DNA from: Uranotaenia lowii
Lineage: Eukaryota; Arthropoda; Insecta; Diptera; Culicidae
Direction of reading: 5' to 3'
Length of the DNA stretch: 64,000 bases
Assembly: GCF_029784155.1 (NCBI RefSeq)
Contig: NC_073693.1
Coordinates: forward strand, 330,340,592-330,404,591
The notes beneath the pieces are model-generated. The model made no database searches. It worked only from the letters and a program-made list of their open reading frames with translations, and had not been told where the DNA came from. This document shows positions 1 through 13,367 of this stretch, piece by piece; the first letter of the stretch is position 1; every line of letters starts with the position of its first letter. A program made the position numbers and the translations under genes.

Positions 1-165
1 ATTTTTTGTTCGAGCTTGAACGTCTGTTCTCTGTGTTATTAAATTAAATTTTTATGCACGAATTGCTGCCGCGCAATGTCGACGGTAGGAGGCCTTCATC
101 CAATATTTGAACGTTATGTTGTTCTAAGTATCATGTCAGTGTGACCGTGCTTCTAGTTTCGGTGA

Positions 166-1005
166 TATGGTCATTAGACTGAGTCGATTTTGGGTCATTT
201 TTGAATTTCCCAAACCCTGGGGTCTTAAAAGCTTCGTCTTGGTCCAAAACTCATCCATGATTTTTTGCAGAATTTTTAAGCAACGTTTACATGAGTAAAT
301 TTGAACTTTTAGGTTTGTATGGGAAAATTGAATATTTTGTACTGGAAAATCAACATCGTTTTTGTTTCTTCTGTGGAACTGAGCCAGCTGATGGTTGTTG
401 TGCCAAGTTATAAAATTCCCTGAGGAAATTTTCCGCTGAACAACTTTGTCGAAGACCGTAACTTCGTATTTTATTTGGCAAAAAAGTTATTAGCATTTTA
501 ATAGGGGTATGTCTTTTCGCATTGATAAACAGTAAATTCAATAGACATCACTGCTGGAGCCTCGCGAAGTATTGGATGAAAAGTAGTCATGCAATACCTC
601 GATAGGCACCCTGCAGTGATGTCAATTTAATTTACTGTTTATCAATGTGAAAAGACATACCCCTATTAAACTGCTAATAACTTTTTTGCCTAATAAGATA
701 CGAAGTTACGGTCTTCGACAAAGTTGTTCAGCGGAAAATTTCCTCAGGGAATTTTATAAATTGGCACAACAACCATCAGCTGGCTCAGTTCCACAGAAGA
801 AACAAAAACGATGTTGATTTTCCAGTACAAAATATTCAATTTTCCCATACAAACCTAAAAGTTCAAATTTACTCATGTAAACGTTACTTAAAAATTCTGC
901 AAAAAATCATGGATGAGTTTTGGACCAAGACGAAGCTTTTAAGACCCCAGGGTTTGGGAAATTCAAAAATGACCCCAAATCGACTCAGTCTAATGGTCAT
1001 AGGAA
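166..1005. repeat. Long near-perfect palindrome (foldback element)
   Basis: The two halves are reverse complements of each other for about 415 bases, with almost no loop; the centre is near 585. The outer ends read CATTAGACTGAGTCGATTT at about 172 and its complement ending near 1000. The innermost part (GACATCACTGC near 544 and GCAGTGATGTC near 621) is still paired. Arm differences are scattered substitutions and small indels. This is the form of a foldback element or giant hairpin MITE; no transposase is present. I could not find a convincing target duplication, so the class is unassigned. Confidence 0.85.
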
Positions 1006-1163
1006 ATTTGAAAATTGGTCAGTTTCGAATTCAATCAATCAACTGATGAACCAACAAAAAAAACGAAAGATTCTATTTAATAACTTTAAATGAATCAAGG
1101 ATTTAAATGTTGCCTAGATATTTTTGTTTCAGAGGTGCAATGTTTAAAAAAAAATTCTATAAT

Positions 1164-1370
1164 TTGGTCGAAACGTCGGGCATTTCAAAAACTAAGTTGT
1201 TTGATTGAATCCTTAGACCGAAAAATAGCCAATATTACAATAAAACACCAATAACGGTCGAAAACATAATTCCCTTGAGAAAGACTACCAAAAATGGTTG
1301 AAACGTCGGGCATTTCAAAAACTAAGTTGTTTGATTGAATCCCTAGACCGAAAAATAGCCAATATTACAA
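1164..1370. repeat. Two-copy direct repeat, ~77-bp unit
   Basis: Bases 1164-1240 recur at 1294-1370 with only a few differences (for example CCTTAGACC against CCCTAGACC). The copies start 130 bases apart with about 53 unrelated bases between them. This looks like a local tandem duplication. No coding potential is seen. Confidence 0.8.
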
Positions 1371-1441
1371 GAAAATTTTTAGAAACTTTAAAAGATCATC
1401 AATTCCTGACATCATTTGAGAAAGTTTTTGAGTATTTGATA

Positions 1442-2643
1442 TAGAGATGTACCGAATAGTGGTATTCGGCGAACGGCCGAATACCGAATAGTGACCTTTT
1501 CAACTATTCGGCCAAACGAATATTCGGCCGAATATTCAGCCGAATATTCGGTCGAATATTCTGTTGAATTTTCAATACAAAACAAAACAAAAATTCATTT
1601 TTCTTCTATTTCTGCCATCTTAATGCCCCTCATGTTTTTAGTCGATGTACCAGATGTATAATTCATCAAATCTTTTTTAAGTAGAGATCTCTTAAATTTT
1701 CAAAATGTCACCATTAGCTTGACATCAGATAACTTGTCGCTTCTGCGACGTTTATCACAAAAGAGATTAGGTTCCAGTGAAATCTGGACAAAACATTTCA
1801 AAACAGGTATCAAGCTATTTGAATTTGCTTTTTTCTATATCGAATTAGTTGAATGTCTTATTTTTGCTAGATGTCTTAAAAATAGTTGCCAAAAGGAACG
1901 ATGATCTTTAACATCAAGCATACAATACTTTCTACGATACGTATCCACACGGCTGGGTCGGGTCTGAACGATTCTTTGAAAAACTTGTATCAAAAAGGAA
2001 AATCTGAACAGAAACTTGGTATCATTCTCAGACATACAAAAGGAAAAGAAATAAAACTACATGAAATTTAAAGTTTTCATCGTATCACAAAAGCAGTGTT
2101 CAAATCGTATCTAACGAATAAATTTACTCTAAACAATCGTTTTGTAACGTAAAATTTTTAAATTTTCAAAGAGTCATTTCAATTTTTTATTTGATTTAGC
2201 AATAAATCTGAATAAACCCGGGTAAAATCCGGAAAGTTTAAAAAAATATGTGTCCATCCCGGTTAGATTTAACTATTCTCGAATTATTTATTTGGTTTAT
2301 GGACAAGTCTGGATATATCAAGAAGTGTAATCGATATACAATCCTATTTAAAGTGAAAAATACACGGGTACACTTAAAATGTTTTACTGAAACCATAAGT
2401 TTTTGGTTATTTTAAAGCTTTTCCAACATTACTTTTGGATATTTTATAAATTATCCAACATCAGTTGAAAAATTTTACAAGTCTGTTTTTGTTTAAATTT
2501 AAAAAAATAAATATTCGGCCTATTCGGCCTATTCGGCCGAATACCTAGCTCAACTATTCGGTGAGCCGAATATTCGGCCTAACGGTTTTTTGGCGGTATT
2601 CGGCGCCGAATATTCGGCTGACCGAATATTCGGTACATCTCTA
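1442..2643. mobile_element. Non-autonomous hAT-like DNA transposon
   Basis: The ends are perfect inverted repeats, TAGAGATGTACCGAATA at 1442 and its complement ending at 2643. They are flanked by an exact 8-bp duplication, ATTTGATA, at 1434-1441 and 2644-2651. An 8-bp duplication and a (T/C)AGAGATG terminus are typical of the hAT superfamily. The first ~120 and last ~140 bases are packed with the palindromic motif ATTCGGCCGAAT and its variants, a subterminal repeat arrangement like the transposase-binding sites of hAT elements. The ~900-bp interior has no recognisable transposase, so the copy would depend on an enzyme encoded elsewhere. The 8-bp duplication is undecayed, which suggests a fairly recent insertion. 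Confidence 0.85.
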
Positions 2644-2763
2644 ATTTGATATATAAGATTGGACTTTAAGAAATATCAGATTCCTCAAAATCTCCTTTTA
2701 AACTTCGTAAAATTTTTCTTATTTTGCAAAATCAGGAAAATTTTATAAATTGTCACCTTTTAA

Positions 2764-3679
2764 CCCTTTCCTTCCCACGAGGTTTTTCACGTTTTAAAAA
2801 TAGAAATATTGATTAACAACTAAAGTTCTAGAACAAAAGATGCATTATTTTAATATATTTTGATGATCCTGTTGATAAATTTGGGTTTTGGGGTGGATCA
2901 TATATGCTCCATTGGGAAGATAACAACACAGAGGGTGCAAATGAAAAATAAGAAATAACGGCAAAAATACATGGAATTTCATCACCTCATTGATCACAAA
3001 CTAAAACGATCGTATTTTGTGAAAAATTTCTTGGGTAGATCCAGCCCTCAAAAGTCAAACTATTGAAATTTTTGAAATTTTCAGTTTTGCTTTGAACAAT
3101 GGCGGCCATGACACTTTTCGCCAGAGAAACAAAACATGCAGTTTTTTCGAAAAAAATCACGAGCTTTTGCAAATATTTTGAGACAAGTGGTCATTTCAGT
3201 AAATCAAATACCTATCCTGAAGGGAAAAAACTTTTGAAGGAATGATTTTCATGACTATTGATAAGAAACTTAGCAAGATGAAAAGTACCTTTTGTTCCCA
3301 GTGTATCACCTGTGATCCACTTTACTTATTCGAAAATTTATATGTTTTAGTAGGAATCTAAGCAAACCATCATTTGATTTTGCTTACACAAGCAATTTTC
3401 TGCACGCCAGTATTTTTATTTGAGGATAATTATCAAAACTTGTGAAATTATTGAACTTCAAATGACGACTTGATTTAAATTTCAAAAAAATCCAACTTTT
3501 GCGCAGCTTTCGATCTGCCGAGCAAAAACTAGTGAATCGATTTTCTTCAAATTTTGTGCAATGATTCTTCATTCATAACTGCACATTCGATGAGAAAATG
3601 GTGTTGATCCAAAGCGCCCAATACAAATGCGAGCTATGCGAAGTTGTGGATCACCTGTGCTACCATGGGAAGGAAAGGG
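2764..3679. mobile_element. piggyBac-like MITE flanked by TTAA
   Basis: The target site TTAA lies on both sides (2760-2763 and 3680-3683). The body begins CCCTTTCCTTCCCA and ends with its exact complement, a 14-bp inverted repeat. TTAA duplication plus a terminus beginning CCC is the signature of piggyBac-type elements. A subterminal pair (CACCTGTGATCCAC near 3307 and GTGGATCACCTG near 3649) adds an inner inverted repeat. There is no transposase frame in the ~0.9-kb body, so this is a non-autonomous copy. Confidence 0.75.
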
Positions 3680-3685
3680 TTAAAA

Positions 3686-6469
3686 CTTTGTCTACAAATA
3701 AAAAATTACTCGCAGTTTTCGGGAAAGTTAATCGGTGACTTGAACGCCGTGCCTCCGAATAAGTAATTTTTGGCTCCTTACTTCTTTCGTCGTTTTTTTT
3801 TAATAAGGTTTAACCGTATTCCAATGTAAAAACACATTCAATGGTCGAAAAGGTTGTTTTAACATAGACCAACAGTTTTTCTGAGCAAACCGAAACATCT
3901 GGGAACGATTGAGATCATCGCATAACTTCTCAGCAGAAAAATTTTCATGCGTGACATGGGGGCAACCGAAAACTCCCAAATTGTTGAACATTCTTTACGC
4001 ATTCAACAAACTTAACCTCGCGCAAACAATGTCAACCATTCAAAGCTGCTCCTACACCCGAGAAACAAACACCAAAACCCATGCTGGATGATGTGGGTTA
4101 TTTTTCAAATAAGAACGCGTTTGTTTGAGTCTAACTTTAATGAGACAATGCGTAAACCGAATGGCCTAAAGTTCTAAACAGCTAACAAGAAACGAAAAAA
4201 AAAAACAACAACAATCACGCCTTTTCTGTTGCAATCGAAATTCTTGACATCCTACACAAGAATTTCGCATCCGGTGTTGGGTAACTTCTTTGATTCTGAT
4301 TAGAAACAAAACATAGCTTTCTAAGATTTTAATATTTTAAAAATAATAAAAAACATTTTTTTAAATAGTTCAAACATTTATGTCAAGTGCTTCGAACAAA
4401 CAACAAGTCGACTATTTTCGAGCATCATTCTTCTGCCAAAACAACGAAGCTATCTGATGACTCAGTGAAGAGACGTTCCAGAGCACAGCTTCATGAACTC
4501 TGATCAACTTTTGCTTAAGCGGGAAAAAAAAATGAAAGAAACCATGTAACCGGTTCTGTGTGATATTTTTCAGCATCTCGTTTTCTCTTCGCCATCCTTC
4601 TGGGTACAAGTGGGACCTCAAACAGACCCTTTTGAGCCATCGACATCCACATTCCTGCGAGGGTCGTCGTATTCCATTCCAGATTCGTGCCGTTTTTTGC
4701 CGCGCTCTTTTTTTCTACTTGTTTTGACCCATACGCAGCAAACAAGATCCACGAACAGAGTCATATGTTTTTACTTTTCTTATGGAATTGTTTTGGTGAA
4801 TTATACCATTTCTTCAGCAAATTTAAGTACAATTCAACTTTCTCACTGATATGTGAACGTTATTTTTGTTTTTCAGTTTGAACTTCGCTACACCCTCTCA
4901 ATCACCATTAGTGGGCTCTCCTGATGACCCAGTCCTGTACTTTATTTTAATCGCTCCCCACCAGTCGCTTCTATTTTCTGCTGACCATTCTGACGTTTCT
5001 CGTTGAGATGACCCCAAACTGCAATGGAGAAACAGAAAAGCAGGAATCTCAGTTTATAATCAGGACAGCAAAACAAACGATCGGAAAGGTGAGATACGTG
5101 TGACCTCCAGGGATTTTGCTGTTTCTCAAACAAGGTCAAGTAAGATTTTCTTTTGAATTGAAGAGATTTCATCCTGAAAAAAAAAATTTGAACATTCAAG
5201 AAGGAAATTCTCAATATGAGGGACTCAAAAATCACTGCAATTTATTTAACCTTGTTGTCCTCATCCCATGTCACGTTAAGCTGAAGCGAGTTGCGTGCGG
5301 CAAACTCATCACTTGCCTCACCTTCCAAATGTCACGCACCTTTTCGTGTTTTGAGACATTCCGCGCCAATTTTTCAAGACCCCATTATATGTGCCCGCTC
5401 TAGTGGTTTCCCATATTTGGGTGCCACCCAGTAGATTATTAACTAGGGACTTTGATTCTTCTCGTCTTTTTTTCCCGGTTTCGGGCGACCTTTCGATGCG
5501 CTCCAGATCCAGATTCAACGAAGACGGCGGCTTCCGCCCATTTTAACCGAATTGGAGTATGAACATTAAACAGCGACACGTCAATATTTTCCCTTAAAAA
5601 TATAAGGAGGTCGTGTCTGGAGTAGATTTGAGTTTGATGATGTCTGGAAAGGTGTGCTCTAAGCAGTAGAAAATTGGTAATAATTACCGGATGAGTTTAA
5701 GATGTGTGACACTTTTTTCGATAGAAGTGGATCGTCTAATACTTCATTTTATTTTTGTAGAATAGCAAACTGAAAAACGTATTTTTTTTTGTTCAATCAG
5801 TTTTCAACTTCACAAAACTTTAAATCATAGGAAAATTCTAAAGACGAAAAAACAACGTTTTGAATTTGCGAACACATCTATTTTTGTTCAGTAAATTTTT
5901 TTAAATAATTTACTTTATATAAATACATTAAGGCCCGCGAAGAAATCTAAGCCGACATACACCGAAATTAGACGTACTTTACCTCAAAACCCGTTGGACC
6001 GAATTTTATAAATTTATTGTCGTTGAGTGACCGAAAGTTTTGTGTTCAATTTTGATGAAAAAAGTTTTATTATTAAATTTTTAAGATTTGAGTTTCAAGA
6101 GAAGCACATGCGCGGCAAGGGAAAAAACGATATATTAATCTCGTATTTGGTCCGACATGTGTTGAAACATTTTAATTGTGCATTTTCTTTAGAAAATGTT
6201 TGACTACAAAGAAACTCCTTGGCTTGGTATAAAATTTCTAAAATGTTCGATACCCAAGCGTGTCCAATTTGAAAGCCTTCAAATAAGCAATCAAATTTGT
6301 TTTGATTAAGTTTATTTTGTGGTTTTAGGTCTATCTCATTAAAACAATTGAACAAGCTTTGCAGGTCTAAATTTTTCATCTTTGTTTTGAAATTTCTTCG
6401 TTTGATTTTTCCAAATTTATTTATTTTCCATTTTTTTGAAGTTTTTTGTTTATTAAGTTTCACCATCCG
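3686..6469. other. Intergenic stretch without recognised genes
   Basis: Mixed-composition DNA. Short open frames exist but none has recognisable domains, a consistent codon pattern or plausible exon structure. The stretch around 4400-5550 is less AT-rich than its surroundings and could hold untranslated or regulatory host sequence, but nothing in it supports a specific call. Confidence 0.4.
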
Positions 6470-6645
6470 TTACCGTTACCGTTTTATCATCATTATGGTA
6501 TTCGCGACTTTATATCAACGTTGCAATTAGCGAACAGTTATTGAAAAACTTATCCGGAACAACTGTGTTCGATGTTAACTCTTGGACTCGAACTCACGGA
6601 CATCGGATCAGGAAGCAACTGATTTGCCAACTATATCACAAACCC
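6470..6645 (-). mobile_element. tRNA-derived SINE (reverse orientation)
   Basis: Read on the minus strand, this matches the SINE at 35495-35675: a head starting GGGTTTGTGATATAG, a tRNA-like anticodon arm region, a B-box-like GAGTTCGAGTCC, then a shared body (GTTCCGGATAAGTTTTTCAAT) and tail. The B box resembles the pol III promoter consensus GGTTCGANTCC. It is diverged from the 35495 copy, so the two insertions are probably of different ages. It abuts the T-rich island that follows. Confidence 0.7.
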
Positions 6646-6655
6646 TTTTTATTGA

Positions 6656-7240
6656 TTCTTTCTCGAATATCATAATAATTTTTTAAATTATTTTTTTTAT
6701 TTTTATTTTTTTGAATTTTTACTTTTTATTTTCCTATTTGTTTAATTTTTTTTTTTTAATATTTTATATTTTTGTATTTTTTTTTAAATTTTATTTTATT
6801 TTTTTTACTTTTTTATTTTATTTTTTCTTTATTTTTTATTTGATTTTATTTATTTTTTTATTTTTTATATTTTTTATATTAGTTTTTTTTATATAATTTA
6901 TTTTATATATTTTTTCATCTTAATTTCTTTTTTTAATTTTTTTTTTAATTTTTTTTATTTCTTTTTTATTTTTTTTTATATTTTTTTTCTATTTTCTTTT
7001 TATTTTTTTTATTTTTTTTTATTTTTTTTTATTTTTTTTTATTTTTTTTTATTTTTTTTTATTATATTTATTTTTTTTTATTTTTTTTTTATTTTTTTCT
7101 TTTTTTTAATTTTTTATTTTTTATTTTTTATTTATTTTTTATTTTTATTTTTTATTTTTTATTTTTTTTATTTATTTTTTATTTTTTTTTTTATTTTTTT
7201 TATTTATATTTTTATTTTTTTTATTCATTTTTTTATTTAT

Positions 7241-7271
<31 letters not shown>

Positions 7272-9880
7272 TTATTTTTATTTTTTTTTTTATTTTTTTT
7301 TTATTTATTTTATTTTATTTTTTTTTATTTATTTTTTTAATTTATTTTTTTTAATTTATTTTTTTTTATTTATTTTTTTATTTTTTTTATTTATATTTTT
7401 ATTTTTTTTATTCATTTTTTTATTTTTTGATTTATTTTTTATTTTTTTATTTTTTTTATTTATTTATTTTATTTATTTAAGTTTATTTTTTTTTAAATTT
7501 ATTTTTTTAAATTTATTTTTTTTAATATATTTTTTAAAATTTATTTGTTTTAATTTATTTTTTTTAATTTATTTTTTTTAATTTATTTTTTTTAATTTAT
7601 TTTTTTAAATTTATTTTTTTATTTATGTTTTATTTTTTTGAATTTTTTTTTATTTGATTTTGTTTTTTTAAATCCCTCCATTTTTCTGAATATCGTTAAG
7701 ATTTTTTGTGAAGAATGCCATAATATGGTAAATTCCTGGCAATAAAAAAATATTTTTGTTTTTTTTTTGTAATATTTTTATATGCTAAACATTCAGGCTT
7801 TTGAAATTTCTATCCTTTTATTTTTTTTTTAAATTTTTATCCTTTTTAAATTTTCATATTTTTTTTCAACATTTTCTTTTCCATTTTTTGATATTCATAA
7901 TTCAATATTTTTGAAATTTTTCGTTTTCATATTTTTTTAAAAATATTTCATTAATTTGTTAACATTATATTTTTACTTTCCCTTATTTTATGTTTCAAAA
8001 AGTTAACATAGTATTTTTCAAAATGTTTTGAAAAAAAAAATTTACGCACAATTGTTTCATTTTTTTGTCATATTCATTATATTTTTCAACATTAATTTTT
8101 TCATATTTTATAATCTTTTTTTTAATTTTCTTTTCTTATTGAACTTGAATACTCTTTTTGGATATATTCCTTTTTTATATTTTTTATCTTTTTGAGTTTT
8201 TTTAATTTTTTTCAAATTTTCAGTACTTAAAAATTACTACTCTTTCATTTTTTTTAAAATTTTGTCCATTTGTTAATTTTAAATATCTCTTTTCTTGATT
8301 TTTGATTTTTATAATTCTATATTGTTTTATCTTTTCATAATTGATTTTTGTTTTCATACATTCCATTAATTCATTAACATTATATTTTTACTTCCAACTT
8401 TTTTGTGTTTCAAATAGTTAACATAATATCTTTAAAAATGTCATTATAAATATTTTTATTTGCACACCTTCTGTTTTTATTTGTTGTATCCATTTACTTT
8501 GTCAACATATTTATTTTTCATTTTTTTACCATTTTTTAATTTAAATTTTTCTTTTTTATTTTAATTTTACTTTCTTGTTTCAGTTTTACTTTCTTATTTT
8601 AATTTTATGCTTTGTTTAAATTCCGTTTCTTTATATTCAAAACTTTTTGAAAGCTAACTATTCCTAAAATTTTTACTTTTTTTTTTAATATTTATCCTTT
8701 AAATTTTTTACTACTCAACATTTTTTGTATCAACTTGTTATTTTTTTCAAATTTTTTTTAATAATTTCAATTTTGATTTTATAATTTTGACAATTTTACA
8801 TTTTTTTTTACTATTGATGCTTTTTAAATTTTTTAAACAATTTTTAACATTAAACATTTGTAAATTTTCTTTACTATTGTTACTTTCGATACTTTTCAAC
8901 TTTTTCAACATTAAAAAAATTTTTTTTTCGGTTTTTGATTTGTTTATCCACATTGCTTTCATAATTTTCGATCGTTTTGTTTATATCCTTCCCTTATTTT
9001 TATTTTCGCTTCCGTTCGATTTTTTCTCCGTTTTACCGTTTTTTCTCATTATTCGTTTCTTTTTCTTTTCAATTGTCTTTTCATTTTTCGTTTTTTTTTT
9101 ATTGCTTCAATTTCAATTTTTTAATTACTATTATTTTTGTTTATAAGATTTTTTTAAATTGTTTAATTTAATATTTTGGAATTTTGACGATTTTACATTT
9201 TTTTAAATTTTTGTTGCCTTTCATATTTTTTAAACTTTTTTCAACATTCAACGTCTTTAAATGTTCTTTTCTTTTGTTACTTTCGATATTTTTTAACTGT
9301 TTTCAACATTTAATTTTTTTTTCGATTTTTGATTTGTTTATCAATTTTTCTTTTCATAATTTTCGATCTTTTTGTTTTTTTTCTTCCTTTATTTTTATTT
9401 TCACTTTCATTCGTTTTTTTCTGGGTTTTTCCTTTTTTTTCTAGTTAGTTGTTTCTATTTTTTTTTCTTTTGAACTGTCTTTTCCTTTTTATCGATTATT
9501 TTATTGCTTCTTTTTTAATTTATTTTGAATAATATTATTTTTGTTTTTTTTTTTCAATTTAAAAAAAATGAATTTTATAATTCAGAATTTTCAAAATTTG
9601 CATTTTTTTACTTTTATTACTTTTTATATTATTTAACTTTTTTTAACGTTCGACGTTTATAAATTTTTTTACTCTTGTTACTTTCAAAACTTTTTAACTT
9701 TTTTTTAACATTCAATTTTTTTAAATTTGGCTTTTGATTTATTCATCTATTTTTCTTTTAAAAATTTCAGATCCTTTTCTTCTTTTTTTTTTTAAATTTT
9801 TAATATCAATTCTATTATTTTTATTTTGATTCTTAATTTTTTTTATTTTTGGGTTTCATCTTTCGTTAATTGTAGTTTTC
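6656..9880. repeat. T-rich low-complexity island
   Basis: From 6656 to about 7670 the + strand is almost purely runs of T broken by single A bases (TTTTTA-type microsatellite). From about 7740 to 9880 it is T-rich but more degenerate, with recurring words such as TTCAACATT and TTTTTAACTTTT. Frames across it encode only Phe/Ile/Leu/Tyr-rich strings, which follow from base composition. One internal near-duplication is visible: 8780-8990 and 9185-9400 share the same order of words. No gene is supported. Confidence 0.8.
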
Positions 9881-10105
9881 CAACTTTTCACAACTTGTTA
9901 TTAAGTCGAAATATATATTTGTATCATGTTTTGATTTTTCTAAAAAAAAAATCGATTATGGTAGATGAGTTCTCGTTTTTTTAATCGAAATTAGGAATGC
10001 CTTGATTTTTTTTGTATCCAGTTATTTTTTTAAAATTTTTTTATCCGGCGAATAAATCTTAATTTTTTCCTAAATTTTTCAATCGATGAGATGGTTCGGG
10101 TTTAC

Positions 10106-10605
10106 TTAAGAGAAAAAACAATCTTGAAACCCGAAATATATCCAATAGACTGAGCCAATAATAGTTTCTCTATTCAAAATTTTTCAAAAACATAGAATGT
10201 AACTGTAGAAAAATTATGAAAATTTCTTCTACAAAAAAAAAATATTTTTCATTGACTCACTTAAATATTAAATAGAAATAATTCATAAATCTAAGAGAAC
10301 CTAAAAAAATTAAAAAACAATCACATTTAAGATCAAATTTTTAAAAAAATCTTTAATGATACTAGTTTACAGCATTTTTAAACTTAGTAAACTGAATATC
10401 ATTTGTCATGTGAAATCGGACGCTGAAACCGAAAATAAAATTCGAAAAAATCTCAGCAGAACAGTTTTTTAGTTATGCTCCAAATATGGAATTTTGGAAA
10501 AATAAAAAGATTAAAATATTTCGGACAGCATAACAGTAATTTGAAATCTCTTTTTTGCATACTAAAGGTGATTAAATTTTCTATTGACAGTCTGAACCCC
10601 ATTCT
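10106..10605 (+). repeat. Interspersed repeat, left member of an inverted pair
   Basis: About 500 bases match, as reverse complement, the block at 13368-13882. Shared landmarks include AATAATAGTTTCTC, a phrase around TGTAACTGT, CAGAACAGTTTTT, and ACCCCATTC at the inner end. The copies have diverged by substitutions and small indels. They could be the long arms of one 3.8-kb foldback element, or two independent insertions of one family in opposite orientation. No target duplication was found. Confidence 0.7.
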
Positions 10606-13367
10606 TGCGTAAACAAAACTACCTGCCGTCTGGTCCAAACATTTTAAGCTGTTTGTTGTTTTTCACTCCGCCTAAATTAAATTTTTTTTATGTTATTTTC
10701 TATTCTACGAGACTAATTTTGAACTTACTAAGTCTTGACTTCTATATGCCGGTCGAGGCGAAAAAATTAGCTCCATATTTTTAACAATATGACCAGTATT
10801 TTTTGTTGCTTTCGAGCATAATATTTTAAAATCCTATTCACGTTTAAGACTCAAGCAACCCCTCCCAATCGTCAGATCTTTCTGGAATTTTGCATGTGAC
10901 TTTCCGGTAAGCTAATAGTTAACTTGGGCTGAGAGTAAGTGAGATTTACCATATTTATTTCTTACTACACTATGATTAGGGTATGTGAGCCTTAACTTGG
11001 CATGCTCCTTATCTTGGCATGCCAAAATGCATTTTGGTAATTTATATGTCAAACATATGCCTAAAAATATAAAATAAATCAAACATAAAAGAAAATCGCA
11101 TTTGTCTACATTCTGCATAGCATTTGTCCGCAATTGAATATAAATAACTGCGTAATAACTTTTTTTCACATGACGAACTGGAAGTAAAATAAAGATTTTC
11201 GGAAAAAAATCTGAAATGAACCTACCTTGCTAGTGCATCTGCCACTTTCGGATCGATTTAAAAAACACACTTCCCTATGAAAAAATCACTGAAAAATACC
11301 GTTGGTTACAGCAAAACGTGGCAAAAAATATAAAATTTTAGCCTACTCCAAACAACGTAAATATTTGATCTAAAATTGAAGAAAATATAAACATTTTTTT
11401 CGCCTAATCTTGGCATGAAATTCCACTAATTGAAGTTTGTATGTATGTGTGAGAACGAAATCAGAAAGCAGACGGTAGCCGGAAGCCGGCAGCCGAATCG
11501 TCGGCCGTTAGTGCACAGTGGTCTGGAAATTTAAAACCGGTCGAAAGTAAAAAGAATGATTGAAATAACTTAAAAATACCATTAATGTATTTGGCATCTT
11601 AGTTGGAATTATAATACTAAAAGTTTAGCTGCCTTTTTTTTGGTAAATTTCTAGAACTTTTCCTCTCAACTTCCGAGCACGAAATCAACAGGATTCGGAT
11701 CCGAAACGATATCTTGGATCTCAACGTTGAAGTAACTTTATCCATACCAAAAAAAATTACAATTGGAAATAAGGTTCAACGTATTTTTATTTCATTTTAT
11801 TTGTGCTGGAGATGAACATTTGCTGTATATGTGTCGCTTTGAAAGGAATGGTTACAAAGTTCAAATTATGACATTCTAAATATTATGTTTATTGAAAAAA
11901 GTAATGGCATTACAATGTTGAAAAATAATGTTATTTAGAGCTAAATTTTATTGTTTTCAATTTCATGTGAAATCAAAAATTATATTTTGACCAAGTTTGT
12001 TTTATATTATGGATCACTGTGCATCAGCAGAGGTGACGCATTTGTTTTCCGTAGGAAAGGAATATGCGAAGGAAGCGCTGCCGAGTTTGGATGATGATTT
12101 TACATGAGTGCGAGTGAGATGCAGCTTGAATTTCACCCAGCTTGAAAATTTGTTGTTCGCTTCCATTGGCTATAGTTCCCAAACGAACGAGTGAGATGCA
12201 ATCTATTTCAATCAGGCTGGCTGGAGTGAGCGATAGTTTGTCTTGTTTTGCTATCCGGGTGTACGCAAACGATTGCTAGAAAATTCCTAAGGGCGACATT
12301 TTAAATATGTAGGTATGATTCAAAGAATCGTTCGCTTACTTGAGTTTTAGCTTTAGCTTGCTTCTTGCCTCGGTCATAATGGTTTTTAAAATGTTTTTCC
12401 TCCTTTTATGGGAGTGGAATAAAAAGAATATGAACATTCACTATCGTATGTTAACTTCAATGGAAACAGATCTATCATGATTATATTTTAAAAAATTAAA
12501 CAAACGATTTGTTTGCACGGTTAATAAACATATTTATGTTAACCAATGCAATATTTTGGAACCTATTTGTTCTAGATTGTCATTCTGATAATAGAAATTT
12601 TAAACACATCAAAAACTGAAACGAACAAGTGAAACTTTTTTACGTTAGTTTATAATTCTGCACGGAAATATCAATTCTAAAAATTGGTTGACATTTCGTA
12701 CTTTCGACTTTTTGAAAACAACACAGAACATTGTTGTGCTTCTTTCCAGGATATTATCAACGAATTCGTGGGGGCTGTTGTTGTATTAGTGAGGCAAATT
12801 TCTTCCAGAGGCGGCCAATTTAAGGAACTCATAAAGGGCCACAATTCGGAACGGGGGCCACAATAAGGAGCATTTCAATCAATAGTTTGATCAGGTTTAT
12901 CTCAAATTATCCACCGCTTTAAAGCAAGGACATATTTTTACTACATTTCAGGCTAGTAAGCAATCATATTTGTCGAAGGACTTTTGAAGGTACATATAAC
13001 AGGGAGACTACAATCATGGGAAATATAGTCAACCATGCCTTAGGGGCCAAGTTCGGGTACATTTACCCTAGTACGAGGCGGTTCGTTAAATTATTAAAAA
13101 ATGCAAAAATTACTGTTATGGTAAAGTAACCATTACTTCTTCAATTTTCACCCGATTTTGAAAAATTTTAACTTGAAATCTTTGGTTTGAATTGACATTT
13201 AAGGCCGATATAAAATCAGATTTTTTTAATGTTATCATCTGAGTTTAAAACCAGCGCTGAAACAAAATGTTCTCTAAAAATATTTTTATATATTGTTTTC
13301 TATCATAAAGACACTAATATCTTATCATCATCATCATCATCATCTCACGATCAATTCTGTTGATGAA
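10606..13367. other. Intergenic stretch between the inverted repeats
   Basis: No gene is recognised. Two ends with faint similarity, GGGTATGTGAGCCTTAACTT near 10980 and (as complement) CCAAGTTCGGGTACATTTAC near 13047, may be degraded transposon termini, but the match is too weak to call. A 60-codon open frame at 12684-12866 has no recognisable motif. A short (ATC)n microsatellite lies at 13321-13344. Confidence 0.4.

Noticed and set aside
6095..6466. 123-codon minus-strand frame
   Set aside because: Lys/Asn-rich composition typical of AT-rich non-coding DNA, no domain pattern, and it runs to the edge of a SINE.
10980..13075. DNA transposon with TAGGGTA-type ends
   Set aside because: The two candidate ends match only loosely and no target duplication is visible, so it is left as unassigned intergenic DNA.
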